Counted from the stretch's first letter, positions 1 through 12,680 are shown. The stretch: DNA of 61,947 nt from Haplomitrium mnioides (GCA_049999725.1 JBNGIS010020109.1:43580-105526), one strand, 5' to 3'. A program made the numbers and translations. Notes: a model not told the origin generated them from the sequence alone.

Positions 1-3000
1 CCATCTCACACAGCGGTCTTGCTACTACAGTGCATACCCATGAACCTTCCCCCTCATAGCTTCCCGCTTCTTCCCATTCCTTCCATGTGCTAGTCATAAT
101 GACGACCATCCAATTAGGTACTCAATTGCAAGAACATCAAGAAACCAACTACAGATCTCAAGAACATAAAAAAAACCAACCACCAAACGTACTCAATTGT
201 ATAAAACGTCAAGAAACTAACCCCAGGTATGGCCAGGCTCAAAATGATTGTCTGGCACCTGTGATCCCTCCCACTGCTTGTTTCACACCCATTCCCTCTC
301 TATTCTCTTTTGAATCCTATTTTTCAGCATGGAATAAGGACCAAGTGCATGCTTCATGTTGCAAGAACCAAGTTGAAGATCTAAGATGAGTAGAGATCAT
401 CGATAATAGCAACACTAACAAGTGCAACTGCGTAATTCCCTACTGATAGACACATTTTTTGAAACCGATCTCTACTCCTTTGAGATCTGTCCACAAAATG
501 TCTCCACCAACGACTATATTATGTCTAGAAACAATGCGACGACACCATGGCTTTCCAAACGTTTCTTGATGAATTTTCTCGAACATGTTTTCTCTCACTC
601 TTATACTCAAGAATAACAGTCCTGCCAAAGTCTGAGCCAACAACAATGTAATTGTTAGAGTCCAGAATGGGAGCTAAAGATGCACGCAAGGAGAGACAAA
701 GGAAAACGAAATCGAGAAAAATGAAGAAAGCAAACAAGCAAATGGCAGAAATGGCAAACAATAGACACTGTTCAAACAGAAGGACAGAAGATTCTCATAA
801 ATTCAACCAAAAGACTTTTATAAGATCTAGTTAAAAAAATATATTTTATTATATTTAAAGTAGAAAAAGTTTCTTTAGGATCTAGAAATACAGTTGTAGG
901 AATAGCACGTGTCTTTTGAATCACAAGTACCAATCAGGTCAAGAAACAGATCAAGTACCGACAACAACAACTCGAATAGTTGAAAATGGAGGAAAATGGA
1001 GAAATACTGGTCAACATGAGGGAAAGAGAAAGTCTTCCTCTTGTAAGTGAGTTTTGTGTGTGTATGTGTTATCAAAGTTTACGGGTGTATGTTTTGTATT
1101 TTGTGAGATTTGGAAAAAATTGTTATACATGTATATGTTTTGTATTTTGTAGGAATTGAAGAGATATTGTTTGAGTTAGTAAACAAAAAAGATAATGCAA
1201 AACATTGATTAATTGACATGAAACCTAAGCTACCAAGCCAAGCCAAGGAGTGAAGAGAAAATTTGATTAAAAATGGATGGAGGGGATCTATTGGATCCAA
1301 TGGCTAGGAATTGGTCCCCGCGTGTGGGAGTTAGGGCCCACTTTTCAAAATGGGAGTGGGACTCATTTGGGAGGGCCCCTCTCTTGTTCTTGTTTCTTGT
1401 GCGCGGCGCCATCTAGGATCTTTGGGCTCCAAGAATTCTGCGTGGAAGAGGGAGAGACGCCGCATTGGAAGAGGGGATTTATTTTGGTTGCACATGAGGA
1501 GATACATATAGGCTGGCGGTGCATGAAGGAAGTTACGTTGCACCATGAGGAGGAATGTAGTGCTCGATGTCTAAGCGCATATGCAACGAAGTTAGTAGTG
1601 ACATTTCAGTAGAATGTAGAACGAAAAATGATATGAGATGAGCAAAAATCGACCGTGATGGGATATTCTTGGAGAGTTGTCAGCAACAGTGGCTACCCGA
1701 CGACACTTATGTAGCAGCAAGAGCGCTATTGAGAAGGGTGATGCGTATGGTTTGGAAATTACTCGTGGAAACTCTTGATGGGAGAATGCGCAGGAAATCG
1801 GTGGTCCAAAGCAGAGGAATCTCAGAAAAGAATGGGCTGAGAGATAACCAAGTCGAAAACGAGGTACTGACCAAAATTCAATAGGAGCCGCCGCTGGGAA
1901 GAAAGGAACATGTATCAAAATCAGGAAGGATTGGAGGTTGAGCACGAGCACTCTTTAGCCCTATGAACTCATCAGGCTGAAGGGGAGACATTATGGAGGC
2001 AAGAATCTTGACGCCATCGAGTACTTAGAGAGGGAATTCGCCCATCGCATTCGGGTTATAAGTCAATAGAGGGAGGCATGGTCCACAGATTGAGGAACTG
2101 CACACAAACTACGTGGAGCCTCTGCTATATGCAGACCCTCTACTGGAGTCCTTTCGAATCGAAGGCAGTTTTGTTGCTGCAATAAGAAGAAAAAAAAAGT
2201 AAAGTTGAATTTGTTCGCAATGGAGGGAATTCTGGCTGACAAGGTTGCTTGTAGAATTCTGTCACTACTTCTAAGATGAACAAAAGCAGTGCTTTGTGAA
2301 TTCTTTGATGGCTTTCTACTTCTTCGATTCACGGTGAGGCAGTCAATGGAGACATGTGTGCATCGGAGGTAGTCACTAGAGACGCAGCACGTAGTGGTGT
2401 AGTCTTTCCTTCCACTAGATCGAACTGGCATTTGGGGTCATAAATTATATCTTGAGTTATTGCAACCGAGACACTAGGTAGATGGGATTTGAAAAGAGAT
2501 GTTGTTAAAAACTACAAAAAAAAATTGGTGGCTATGAGCGTTGAAGATCGACATGAGGTGGAAGAAGAACAGAAGAGTTCAGAGAGAGAAGACAAGCATG
2601 AGGAAGAGGTTTGTGATGCTGTGATTTTGTTATAATCACTCCAAAGAACAAGAGCAATCTAGTCACTCACAATGCACCAGAGAGTGACAATAGCGGAGGT
2701 AAACAAATTGCGCTTGAGGGAGTAAAGTGCATTGGAGAGAACGTGATTAGCAAGACCTCTCAATATTGTGCATGGGACCTGGGTGATTGATCATAAATAC
2801 TGTCGAGCCACTAGAGGAGTGCTGAATTCAAATGGCAAGATGGGGTTAAGGGATCTTTGTTTGCTACCATTCCGTCGGGTTGTGAGGAGGAAGATACTGT
2901 CTTGCAAGCATAGTCCTCAGAAAACAACAATTCCTCTAGCATCTCGATATGGAGTTGGACAGAGCAGCCCAATGCAAATTGGAGAGAAGAAGTTCACTAT

Positions 3001-5450
3001 GATGGGAAGTGAGTAGTGAGGAGTAGACCTGTTGAAATACTGGTAAGTCTCTTTGCTGGTTGAAGCTATGAGAACGGAGTAGAAGTCAAGTGAATATCAT
3101 AGGTACGGAGTATGATTAGAAACTAGAACTGAAAATTGAGGGTATAGGAAGTAAGTGGAAGGCTGGATAAATACAAGAAAGGTAGATGTTCTGGGTAGGG
3201 AAGAATTGGTGAAGAAAGATAGAAGTCTAGAAAAAGTGAGTTAGATGGTTGGCTTAAGAAGAGAAGGGAGAATTTAGTAAGTGAGACCTTGTTGATTGAA
3301 AGTAGTTGAGCATAGAAGAATGAGAAGGCAGAAAGTTGATATGGATGATTGTTGAAGGGAAAGAGAAGTTAGCTGCAACAACAACAAAAAAAATAAAATA
3401 GAGTAGAAAAAAAGGAGACTAGAAACCTGACAGTTGCTAAAGGGTTAATTGAAGCATGATATAGGAGGAAGATGGTAGGAGAGGAGTGATTTTGGTATGA
3501 AAATAGAGGCCTGACCGCTACAGCAACAAGGTTGGAGGGAAGAAGGGCAGAATCGGCAATTACACTTCAAGAGGGACTCTTCTTAATGCAATTTGGCTTA
3601 CCAATTCGAAGATTCCATCCCAAGGTTTGGCTTTAGTGGCTGTAGCTAAGGTAACAAGAAGTAAATCTACTCGTTTGTTTTGTATTTTGTTTGTGAGTGT
3701 AGTGTTGTGTTCTTTATTCTTCATTCTTTTATGAGATTGTGTTATGTGCTATGAATTGAGGCTGGGGCTGAGTTTGTCTTTTGTTGTGGAGAATGAGTCC
3801 GTAGAGGGCAAAAGTATTGTTCGAGTGGGAACACAAGAGAGAGTAGAGTTAGAGTAGTGAACTCTCATTGTTTATGACCCCAAATGGGAATCATATGACC
3901 TGAAATTGTACTTGTGATTGGTGCTCATTTAAACCATTTTCAGTAAAGTGTTATTCTTATTATTGCATATGTTTGTGATTTCATTTTTGCACTTGTCTTG
4001 GTCTATCTTTCCTTGTCAAACACCTAAAATAAGACGCATTTGAATTATTTATTTTCAGTTATGAGTTACTATTCCTCAGCCAAAAGACAAACCCACATGC
4101 CAAAAAGTTGTTTGCAGGTCCTAAGCCGGTCTTGGGGGAAGAAGCACCCTCACGATCCCTTGCGTTCTGGTGGACTTCACTACCACCACGACGGAGAGTA
4201 TCCCTAGATAGCCCGATTAGTGGGAAACCTTACCTCATCCCAATCCAGTGACGTAAATCTAGCAGTTAGGCATTATACTACAACCGACCAATCCAAAAGG
4301 TAGGGCTCTTCCCCCTATGCCCTGAACTTCAAGACCTAATAGTTATCCTTCTGAGAGCTGGTGAATTGGAACTGTACAAGTGATCAAATAGCTGCAAAGA
4401 CCTCAACAGATAGGAGAGTTTGGAGCTTTCATTGTCCTCGGGGCGAAGTAGATCCAAAACCTTTCCCCTGGTAACAACTATTTCTTGTGTCTTACTGCCA
4501 ATGAAATTTCCATACGTTGCGCAAACAATCCCAGTCGCTCGCTGAAGCGAAAGGCCATACAAATACATCTCACTCTACTTCCTCTCAGAGCAGAGATCTC
4601 CCGCCCTAGAAGAATCTACCACCCTTCTTTACACGCTTTGGTGTGTCATTTAGGAAACACATTGTCGCAATCCTTTCTTCACAACGATACTTGATTCGCA
4701 AATTTCTCCATTCTTATTCACCAATCATTGCAACTCGATCTCAGTGCCATTGTCGCAACACCGCTAAACTCCACTAAACTCCTTTCTCCATCGAATTCTT
4801 GCATGCCTTCTGTCCAACCTACGACATGCTTTACTATCACAACTCTCTCGACAACTCCATCAACATCTCTTTCCTTGAGCGTGAACTCCCTCCAACAAGA
4901 ACCTACTATAATATCGAGACAGCTCCTCTACGACCTCTCATCCGTCAATGCTCCCACTCTCGAGCTTGCAATACATCACACTAGTGAGAGAGCCCTTTGC
5001 TCCCTGTTTTATCTTTCGTTCCTTGACTAGGTAGAGCCGCCATGCCCTTCACCTTTCTCCATGCTGCCACCCCTGACCTCAACGCACAACCTGCAAGTGA
5101 AATCCTTGAACAAGAAGCATTCTTCCATTGCGGTGCACAACCCTATACTCCTTTAGTAGCCACCATACAATCCAGACCATTCAAAATGTTGTCAACATAT
5201 AGCAAGCTCTTCTCGATCCGCGCACACTGCCTAATCCAGAATCTTGCCCTCAGATCCTTGATATTGCATGCTCATTTGAATTTCAACACAAACTTGCCAT
5301 CTTTCATTGTTCTCAATTGCTTCGACCTTCTGTATTCTGTTTTGACACATAGCAGAATAACACTTTCGTATAGCCAGAAGACGCCACTTATTGTGCTCCT
5401 CCTTGTGCTCCAACAAAACTCTTCCAAAAGCTTCTTCAATCGTCTACCTC
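1..5450. other. No recognised gene; uncharacterised repeat-like DNA
   Basis: I see no supportable gene in this stretch. Open frames are short (no more than about 120 codons), overlap on both strands and show no family motifs. About 2.5-3.6 kb is purine-rich on the plus strand. Positions 1085-1165 hold a local near-duplication around TGTATGTTTTGTATTTTGT. A GC-richer block at about 4080-4270 matches nothing I recognise. The left end of family E copy E0 begins near 5455-5480, and nothing to its left matches the corresponding part of the other copies. Old LTR or UTR sequence of an unrecognised element is possible. Confidence 0.5.
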
Positions 5451-5475
5451 GTGACCTAACACACGTCAAGACTCC

Positions 5476-5615
5476 TTGGTCTATGCGCATATGGACTCCA
5501 CAATCCAAGCGCGCCTGTACTCCAAGGTCCATGCGCGCATGGACTCCATGGTCCAAGCTTGCAAGTACTCCAAGGTGCATGCACGCATGGACTCCTTGAT
5601 CCATGCGGGCATAGG
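5476..5615. repeat. 24-bp tandem array with ATGCGCGCAT core (E0, gene B intron 1)
   Basis: About 5.5 units of 24 bp. One unit reads GGTCCATGCGCGCATGGACT and others are degenerate copies (AAGCGCGCCTG, AAGCTTGCAAG, ATGCACGCATG). Each unit centres on an inverted repeat. Because 24 is a multiple of three, several frames stay open as octapeptide repeats, but flanking exon frames and splice-like borders argue that this is intronic. Confidence 0.85.
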
Positions 5616-5639
5616 GTTCCGAGTAAGTCAAGAAAGAAA

Positions 5640-6029
5640 ACCAATGAGAAAGGGTTTTAAAATCTTACCTTGTTGTCTTCCTTTGTCGTCTGAAGATGCT
5701 TGGCAAAAATGTCCCTCTCCTTCATCTCAAAAAAAAGAAAATCGTTTGCGGGATACCTTGTACATGGTAATGGCATCCTTGGACTGCACTAGTAGCATGA
5801 TGTGGGCTCTCTGGCCATCCCTTATCATCGTAATTTGGACAACAAATCCCAGGTTGAATTTCTCACCTTCCCTAGCAAAAAGATAAAGGTGGTGATCAGG
5901 ATCTTTCTAGGATCTACAATTTACCAACCAATCTCAATCCAAATTTTCTGACTCCAGAGCCTTGATAACATCTGAATGCCTATATGGCTTTAGTTGAGGA
6001 GGTTTGGAAACATTGACTTGTGATGCCAT
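5640..6029 (-). pseudogene. Family E gene B exon 1 (copy E0)
   Basis: Read from ATG at 6029 on the minus strand, the product begins MASQVNVSKPPQLKPYRHSD. It matches the gene B starts in E3 (45779) and E1. The conserved part continues as DHHLYLFAREGEKFN..., with stop codons breaking it. The exon appears to end at a GTAAG donor near 5668-5672, followed by the 24-bp repeat array. No exon 2 follows in this copy, so the ParB-like and methyltransferase parts are absent. The function of this N-terminal region is unknown; I recognise no domain in it. Confidence 0.55.
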
Positions 6030-6044
6030 TTTCCAGAAAGTGAA

Positions 6045-6144
6045 NNNNNNNNNNNNNNNNNNNNNNNNNNNNNNNNNNNNNNNNNNNNNNNNNNNNNNNN
6101 NNNNNNNNNNNNNNNNNNNNNNNNNNNNNNNNNNNNNNNNNNNN
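6045..6144. other. Assembly gap (100 N) in the E0 divergent promoter
   Basis: Exactly 100 N, so probably a placeholder of unknown true length. It lies between the gene B start (6029) and gene A start (6331). The second gap in the window sits at the homologous place in copy E3. Confidence 0.99.
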
Positions 6145-6330
6145 AGTATATAAAGCATCGTTCATTTTCATCTTTCCAAATTTTTTTTTCATTTTCTTCA
6201 CAAAAAGTTCCCAATTTTGTTGTTTTGTGGAAATTTCTTTAAAAACACATATTTTAGATAGGCCATAAGAGGTTTACAATATTTGTTAAAATTTTTACTT
6301 CAATTAAGTTCTTTTTAGTGAGCTTTATCA
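6145..6330 (+). promoter_or_regulatory. Gene A side of divergent promoter, TATA-like box
   Basis: AGTATATAAAGC at 6145-6156 is a good TATA box about 180 bp upstream of the gene A start codon at 6331. The opposite side drives gene B on the minus strand. Promoter activity is inferred from position and motif only. The same stretch in E1 (about 21110-21321) lacks an obvious TATA. Confidence 0.45.
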
Positions 6331-7044
6331 ATGGCTAGAGTTTTTATGGGCAAAAAAGTATTACTTTTGACAAGTAGGCTAAGATTTGTTCAAATTGCAA
6401 TGTTTTGGAGGTAAGCGATGGACTACCAAAAGCGTAAAGTATGATGGCGAGTATATTGGGACAAAAGATGGCTTTTGTTGAATCAGATAGCTCCACTTGA
6501 GAAGATCAAGAAGGGACTTTTTTGCACAACACTTGATATGGGCATAAATTTGGCAATCTACATGAGATGAAAGCTAAAATGTTTATTTGTGTTGTTGCAT
6601 CTTTGGATCCAAAGGGCAGATCGTTTTGAGTTGCCAAAGTTCATAAAGTTTTGTTATTTGATGGAAATGATCCCCAAATCCCAAAACGAGTATGTGTTCA
6701 ATGGTTTTCTTATGAGGTTGAAGATGCGTTTTTTGGATAATACTTCCCAAAAAAAATAGCAACAACAAAAGTGAAATTCAAATCCAAGTTACATATTGAT
6801 GTACTTGATGTAACACAAATCACGATTCAATATTTTGATTTTCTGCTTATAAAAAAAAAAACAATTGAGGAAAACTACTCTAGCTACCATTAAAGCAAAT
6901 TTATTTGAGTATGAAAAACAAAAAACCCTCAATCCTAAAATGCTTCAAAGAGATTCAATCATTGTCATTAATACGGAGACAGATCAAGTAAATCTTGATG
7001 AATCTTTTGAAGCTGAATCCAAAGAAGTCGAGACGAGTGACTAA
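6331..7044 (+). pseudogene. Family E gene A, deletion derivative (copy E0)
   Basis: The start matches the shared gene A N-terminus (E2 minus strand begins MAGVFKGKKRLEF). After about 60 codons the sequence jumps at about 6508 into the C-terminal tail, which matches E3 at about 49726-50226 (FGNPHKVKARMFICV... DPKCKLFW... PKRVRVQWF). It ends with the shared tail ...ESKEVETSD and stop TAA at 7042-7044. It contains frameshifts and stops, and the DUF7869-like core is absent, so it cannot encode an active protein. Confidence 0.6.
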
Positions 7045-7819
7045 AGTAATTTAAGAATTTTATTGTATATTGTGTATTTTCAATTGCATTGTAATTAAAG
7101 ATTGTTATTTATAAAGTACATAAGAATGTTATAAAGCAATTTGTTGAATTTATCTGCCACCTTGAACCTTTTACTGTAAATCATTCCAAGTTGAATGCCA
7201 TTCTATGTAAATGAAACTTAAATCTTAATTAATATTTTAATTTGCTTTGTAAAATATTTTCTTATCCGAAATGTAGGTATGTTGTTTCCAACTTCAGTGC
7301 TTGCTAGAAGAGTTCAAGGTTATTGTATCGCTAAAACATTTGCCCAAATTGACTACTTACTTTTTGCTTGTAAAGACTTTGATGTATAACTTAAAACATT
7401 TGGCATGCTTTGACTCAGATAAAGAGCTTTATACCTATTTTATTTTTAGATTTTGAATCAATTTACAAAATCTTTAGCGTGCATAGAGCTTGTTGCAAAA
7501 ATTAGAACGTTTATCATTTGTATCCTTGATTGTAGAAGTTTGGGTCTTATACTTGTATAGACTTTGATTCGCAAGTCAAAACGTCGTGCCTTCAAAAACT
7601 CTTCTACGGAACCTAAAACCTAGGTTCTTGATAACCTTTGTTGTGGAGTGTTCAGATGGTGAGTTCATATTCCTATGTGCGCATAGACTTTCGGGTGGAG
7701 TGTTCAGATGTTGAGCTTGGATTCTTATCCGCGTATAGACTTTGGGGGGAAGTCCAAGCCTTCTACAAGTTCTACTTTCTATATACAAACCTCAAGCTTC
7801 TACATACAAAGACTATTGG

Positions 7820-8121
7820 TTAGAACTTAGTTTCTACACAAGTCCTAGACTCTTCTATAGAATTTAAAACCTTTTTGATAGTTACACCGACTTTTTCTTT
7901 TGTAGAGTCAACTTTTTTTGTTTTGGAGCATCTAGAGGCTCCACTTCTTCTTCTTTCTTTTTTTGCAGCCAACAATCCACTTGTTGCTGCTACAGAAAAA
8001 GTTATTGATTTCAGATAAGGCACACACTACGCCAAGCTCAAACCTGCCTTCACCTTCAAAATCTTTAACAAGAAAACAAACTTTATGAAATCTTTTATTA
8101 CTCGCTTGGTGTCCAAGTGGC
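7820..8121 (-). pseudogene. Family E gene B exon 2 fragment (copy E1, left of the LTR insertion)
   Basis: On the minus strand this continues gene B of copy E1 after the nested gypsy element. It holds the shared region ending in a lysine- and serine-rich linker (KKERRRSG... SKTKKVDSTKEK), as in E3 (KKKKRGGA... EKEEVDTTKEK). It stops at about 7850, where E1 is joined to the 3' flank of E0, so the ParB-like and methyltransferase parts are lost from this copy. Confidence 0.55.
8117..8121. repeat. Left target-site duplication (GTGGC) of the gag-only gypsy element
   Basis: GTGGC here and GTAGC at 19979-19983 match at 4 of 5 bases and flank the TG...CA ends of the element exactly. This fits the 5-bp duplication of a Ty3/gypsy integrase. 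Joining the two flanks restores gene B reading as in copy E3 (45060-45125). Confidence 0.75.
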
Positions 8122-10992
8122 TGTCGCAGCCCTCTTTGGAGTATTCCAAATCAAACCACGTTGATTATGTATCAAACCCACAAGGAGTAAGGCATTTCTA
8201 TATTGTCTTTATAATTTTCTGCAACTTTCAGTTTTTAAAGGAGAACTGAACCCAAAAACCTCCCAGACTAGTCCTTCCTAGACTTGGTCCAGATTGCTTT
8301 ACCTTTCCTCAATCCCACTCAGCTCTACAACAGCCAACAGGCCCCTCCCTGCTACTCGATGTTACTTACTAACTCTGGAATCTAATGTAGCATTCTTAGA
8401 ACAACCAAATTATTCTATCATATGCAATGGCCAACACCCTTTAAGTTCAAGAAAAAAGAATGCCTTCACACCTAGATTAGCATATGAAATCTAAGTACAA
8501 CCTCCACTTTTCTTTCACACTCTTTGCTGCTACACACTCTTAGATTAATCCACAAAGCGATTCAGAAATCAATGGAACAACAAAAATGTTATAAGAAATA
8601 CACCCAGGTACTCTCTTGACATGTCCTTCCTAGTATTTGGTCTGCTTTTTACTGTTAATCACTGCACAGCTCGCTTATTCTTCATCGGCATTCACATTCC
8701 AACTATTATCACATCACATGCCTTCAAATGCAGCTGCCACTGGCACTCAAAAACAAGAGGCTCTTCAAGAGAAAAATAGAAACTTTATAAAATGAAGAGA
8801 ATAATAATAATACACATGTGTTCATCCCCAAGGAAGTAAGGCCAACATACTGGACTTATGCCTCCTCGCAACTAACCTTGTCTAACAACTAAACTAACAA
8901 ACTAACTATGGTAATCTTACTATTGCTAGTAATAAAAACCAACTTCTATAACTACTACTAACACTAACCTATCTAATCACATATTTCTAACTACACTACG
9001 CTATCCAACATACTACACGTAATTTTTATTCACCACCCGCTTCTAAAAACATGTGCTTCTTTGTTTCTTGACATGGCCCAGAGCTCTCTAGATCATCTCT
9101 TGTAAATTGATATCTTCAATCCTTCTTCTGAGTCCAAGAACTGAGCTAATTCCAGTTTCCCCTTGTAACTAGAACATCAACTCTTGATAGTTCTTACTAG
9201 AAAAATTAGATGTCTTCACTAAGTCACCAACTCTCCCCTTCGAACTTTCCCAATACATGTGTCGAACTTTCAATCAGCCCGCAGATCTGTCTTCAAACTT
9301 TCAAGACCTATAGCTTTGAATCTTTGACAAATCACTCCTTTGACTGCTCAATCTTCACCACTCTTCGCCTAGCTCGATAAAGGAACTCTTGATAACTTCT
9401 TTTTATTAAGAACTCCTTTGATTGCTTGGTATAAGAACTATTCATAAGCCCTTTTGAACTAAGAACTCCTTTGTAGCTCCATAAAAGAACACTGCATACT
9501 CCTTGTAAATCCTCGAATAACTTTGTAACTCCTTGAATAGATACTTCATGGCAAGTTGATTTCTTCTTCATCGCTCAAGCCCCCTCACAACATGGACATT
9601 CATCGTTGAGCAATTCTTCTTCAAGCATAGCCAATTCTGAATCCTTCCACTTGGTGCTCGTCACAAGCAATCCTTAGCAGTAGATTAGTTTTTTTCTACT
9701 GGCCAATTTCTTATAGTTGGACGTCGACACAGCTGGTTGATTCTTCCTTCATAGGTGATTCTTTGCAGGGGCCTTTCTTCATCCTTCATAAGAGCAAATT
9801 GATCATTGTTGGTTGATCCTTGCTTCAGACTTCCCTTCGAAATTAATACTCGAGGTCCTTCAATCGTGCCATTCTGTCGCAGATCCGCACTTCCATTCTG
9901 CTAGCTTTAGCAATCCCTGATCACTACTTGCTGAATCTAAACCTACCAGCATCACGTTTCCATGCTCAGTAATAGAGGCATGAAAAGCCTTTTGCTCGTA
10001 AATGCGTTAGCACTCCTTGAATGCAAAGAATATATATTTTGCAATATATACTGAAGCAACTCCCTCAATAAATTTATGCTTCTGAATAATAGAACCGATT
10101 TGAATTGACAGGGCAAGTTTAGAATCTCCTCTAGGCTCTGTCGATAACAATTCAATTGAGGCTCCTCCAGCAAATGTCAAATGATACTTCTGGCCCTCTC
10201 TACTGATTTCTTTCCCAACCTCAAAGGCTGCTCTTTAGTCGATTTCCTTTTTAACCACCGATTTCTTGAGGAGAGTCTGATTTATAGATTGAATCAGATC
10301 CCTTTTTTCTTTAACCATCTTCACATGGTTGATCAAATTCAAGTTACGCAAATCAATTAGCCTTGCTCATTGCGCCTACGAGCTCCATTTTGTCCCATAA
10401 GAACCAACTACCTAACCTGAACTTGTATATAACCACTTCTCCCTCTCCTTCTTTCGAGGGCGTCTCCTTATGGGGTATAAGGCCACCGCATTTATCTCTC
10501 TGCTACTGGATGGACCTAGTCCAAGGCACAGGGCTGGCTGTCCTCTGACTATTCAAATTAGATGCTAGGACTCCTTTGACAATTCAACTAGCTAGGGAGT
10601 AGTTTAGAGGTTAGTTGGCCTTCAACACTTAGGAAAGTTTTAGCATTTTTTCCCCATTTATTTTATTTTATTTTTATTAATTCAAATAACTTCCCCTTTT
10701 TGACTAACTCTATTGTAGTCTCATATTCTATTTTAATAAAAATAAATAAACAAAACTTCATTATCAAAATTCATAATCATCTTTCTTATTGTAACTATTA
10801 CCTCACGTTGTTATTATCACTTTCCTTTAAACATGACAGAGTCACCAACTCAACAAAAAAACATAACAATTACTCCAACAGGACAAGATTCCTCCATTCC
10901 TTAGCCTCATCACCTTCATAGGCTGCCATTAGTAACACTTCAGCTGTCTTTAGATCATTTTTGGTTTCTTACCCTTGAATTGCAGTCTCACA
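8122..10992 (-). repeat. 3' LTR of the gag-only gypsy element (2.87 kb)
   Basis: Starts TGTCGCAGCC and ends GTCTCACA on the plus strand. It aligns with the right LTR from 13307, including the blocks at 8150-8500, 9332-9571 and 10363-10921, with many substitutions between the two. On the minus (element) strand a TATA-like GGTTATATAC lies at about 10420-10432, next to a pyrimidine/purine block shared with the LTRs at 26106-31743. At nearly 2.9 kb it is long for an LTR. Open frames inside it are not conserved between the copies as proteins. Confidence 0.85.
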
Positions 10993-11010
10993 TAGCTCCC
11001 CTCCCCCCAA
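10993..11010 (-). promoter_or_regulatory. Polypurine tract of the gag-only gypsy element
   Basis: On the minus strand the sequence TTGGGGGGAGGGGAGCTA directly abuts the 3' LTR. This is the expected site and composition for plus-strand priming. Confidence 0.85.
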
Positions 11011-11039
11011 GAGCGCACTGTCCTCGCAAGCTCATTCTC

Positions 11040-11470
11040 GAGAGTTTTATTTCTTTATTTGTGACCCATTCACTCGTGTGTCTAACTCCACCCCATCTAA
11101 GGTGACAAGTTGAACAGACCCATTATTAAACAGTTGTTGCACAATATAAGAACCCATCCACCGCATATGTAATTTCCGAGGAAATAAAACATACATGTTA
11201 TCATACAGCAGGACCAAATCACCCTTTTTTATCTTGACAGGTTTCATCTTTAAGTCATACCTTTCCTTTCGATTCTGCTCTACTACTTCAATCTCTCACA
11301 AAGCTATTAATCTCTGCTCCTCCAATTCAATTAGATCAAACATCGTGAACTAAAGACTAACCTCATTAGACAGCCTTTAGACTAATCCTCAAAGTAGGAA
11401 CAGACCACTCAACAAGAACTATTGATTGCATTCCATAAACCAAATAAAATGGCATTTGTTTCGTAGTTAT
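11040..11470 (-). pseudogene. Integrase C-terminal fragment (Ty3/gypsy)
   Basis: The minus-strand frame at 11047-11247 reads MKPVKIKKGDLVLLYDNM and then FPRKLHMRWMGSYIV...GSVQL, the typical C-terminal domain of plant gypsy integrases. Upstream, to about 11470, the frame-broken sequence still reads as PFYLVYGMQSIV, also from the integrase tail. The catalytic core, RNase H and reverse transcriptase are absent, so gag is followed directly by this tail. I infer one large internal deletion at about 11480. It is not functional as an integrase. Confidence 0.8.
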
Positions 11471-11479
11471 CTTCTCAGT

Positions 11480-12680
11480 AGTTCGATATGCCCTTGCTTC
11501 TTACATTGAGTACACCATATGTTAGCACGCTACTCAAGAATCGGTCTCCTTTTTGCCTGCTTTGCAGCTTGCCTAACTGCCAACCTCTCCATCTCTCTGG
11601 TAAGCTGGTCCACTGCTTGCTTCCCTAAACAAGTACTTGATTTCTTCTTTGAAGTCTTTTTCTTCTCTTTCTCTCTGATTCAGAGGAAGTAAGAGATTCT
11701 ATCATAGATTCCTCACTAGATTTAGAGTCAGAAGAGCTAGAAGAAGTCTCCTTCTTCTTACTCTTGGCCTTCTTATCTCTCTTTCTTCTTCTCCTACCTT
11801 TACTAGAATTAGATGACTCAGAAGACGAGGAGGAACCTTTTTCCACCAGCTGGGATGTCTCATACACTTCTATTGTAGCCACTGCTACAGCTAGTGTAGC
11901 TGCTCCCATCTAACATACATAGCGGCTTTCCTTCTTACTCAACCCTTTCAAGTACCATTCTTGTTCAACCAGAGAACTACTGGGCATAGCCAGCTTCTGC
12001 TGCATCAGCTTAAAATGTTGGGTGTATCGCCTCACAGATTCTCTCTTTCTCTTTTTAATCTTAGATAGCTTTGTGAGCAATCTGGTAGAGTAGGTTGCTC
12101 CCCTGAATTCAATTATCAATGCATCCTTAAAAGTAATCCAAGTTGGGTATATTACTGTTAAATTAGTATACCAGTCTTGTGCCTTCCCTCCGAGTAATAC
12201 TTTGATCATTCTCAAATAATCAAAGTCATTATCTTCATTATTGGCTTGATTGATACTCTCAAACTGTTTCACCCATGCATCCACATCCTCTCCTCTTTTC
12301 CTTTTGGATACTTTATACTTCATTCGGGTCTTCCTTAAAGAGCCTCCAACTGCTGGTCCTGGTCCTGACATCTTAACACTACCAATCACTGGTTGTAAGT
12401 AAGAAATTTGAGAATGAGTAGGTGTCACCGACACAGGTGGAGTTACAACACTACTGCTAACACTAAAACTAGTATTATCTACTGGAAAATTGTCTGTTGG
12501 TTCTGAACTAGAAGTTTCTAAACTAGCTACAGGTCTTGGTAATAACATAGATAGAAGGAGTTCAGCACTAGTAGGATCACTAGAATTTCTCTGAAACAGG
12601 TTTGTCCTACCACCTAAAACTACATGTTCTTCTATTGTTGCTGGTCTTGCAAATATTGAACCTACAGTCTGCAAAAACAA
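11480..12680 (-). pseudogene. gag: Retrotransposon gag (gypsy), one internal stop
   Basis: The minus-strand frame from ATG at 12680 has an N-terminal low-complexity S/T/P-rich region. The Retrotrans_gag core follows (about residues 130-250, with KAQDWYTNL, TWITFKDALIIEFRG and YLKGLSKKESRYV). A single in-frame TAG at about 11910 interrupts it, and the frame then continues from 11909 into a Ser/Lys/Arg-rich tail. A degraded zinc knuckle (CTQCKKQGH, last Cys missing) lies near 11500. Capsid formation is the expected role. Only one stop separates the two halves, so this is the best-preserved gene of the element. Confidence 0.85.

Larger units (their letters stand above)
5455..7850 (+). mobile_element. 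Family E copy E0, internally deleted derivative
   Basis: E0 holds the first exon of gene B (minus strand, start codon at 6029), the divergent promoter with an assembly gap, and gene A (plus, ATG at 6331). In gene A the N-terminal codons are joined directly to the C-terminal tail near 6508, so the DUF7869-like core is missing. The 3' flank runs to about 7850 and contains core-palindrome repeats at about 7660-7745. Neither terminal inverted repeat was found. The right edge abuts copy E1 near 7850. I infer a non-autonomous relic whose deletion may have arisen at a short homology (GATCAAG/AAG). Confidence 0.65.

Noticed and set aside
1592-2431. Two minus-strand frames of about 120 codons
   Set aside because: No motif, no conserved context, and overlapping frames on the other strand. 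They are consistent with chance in low-stop sequence.
5476-5886. 136-codon frame with octapeptide repeats (VHARMDSM type)
   Set aside because: It arises from the 24-bp intronic array, which is open in several frames. Splice-like borders and exon frames of gene B exclude it.
9332-9571. Frame conserved between the two LTRs (also 14518-14760)
   Set aside because: The two copies are the paired LTRs of one element, so similarity reflects common origin. No domain or start context supports a gene.
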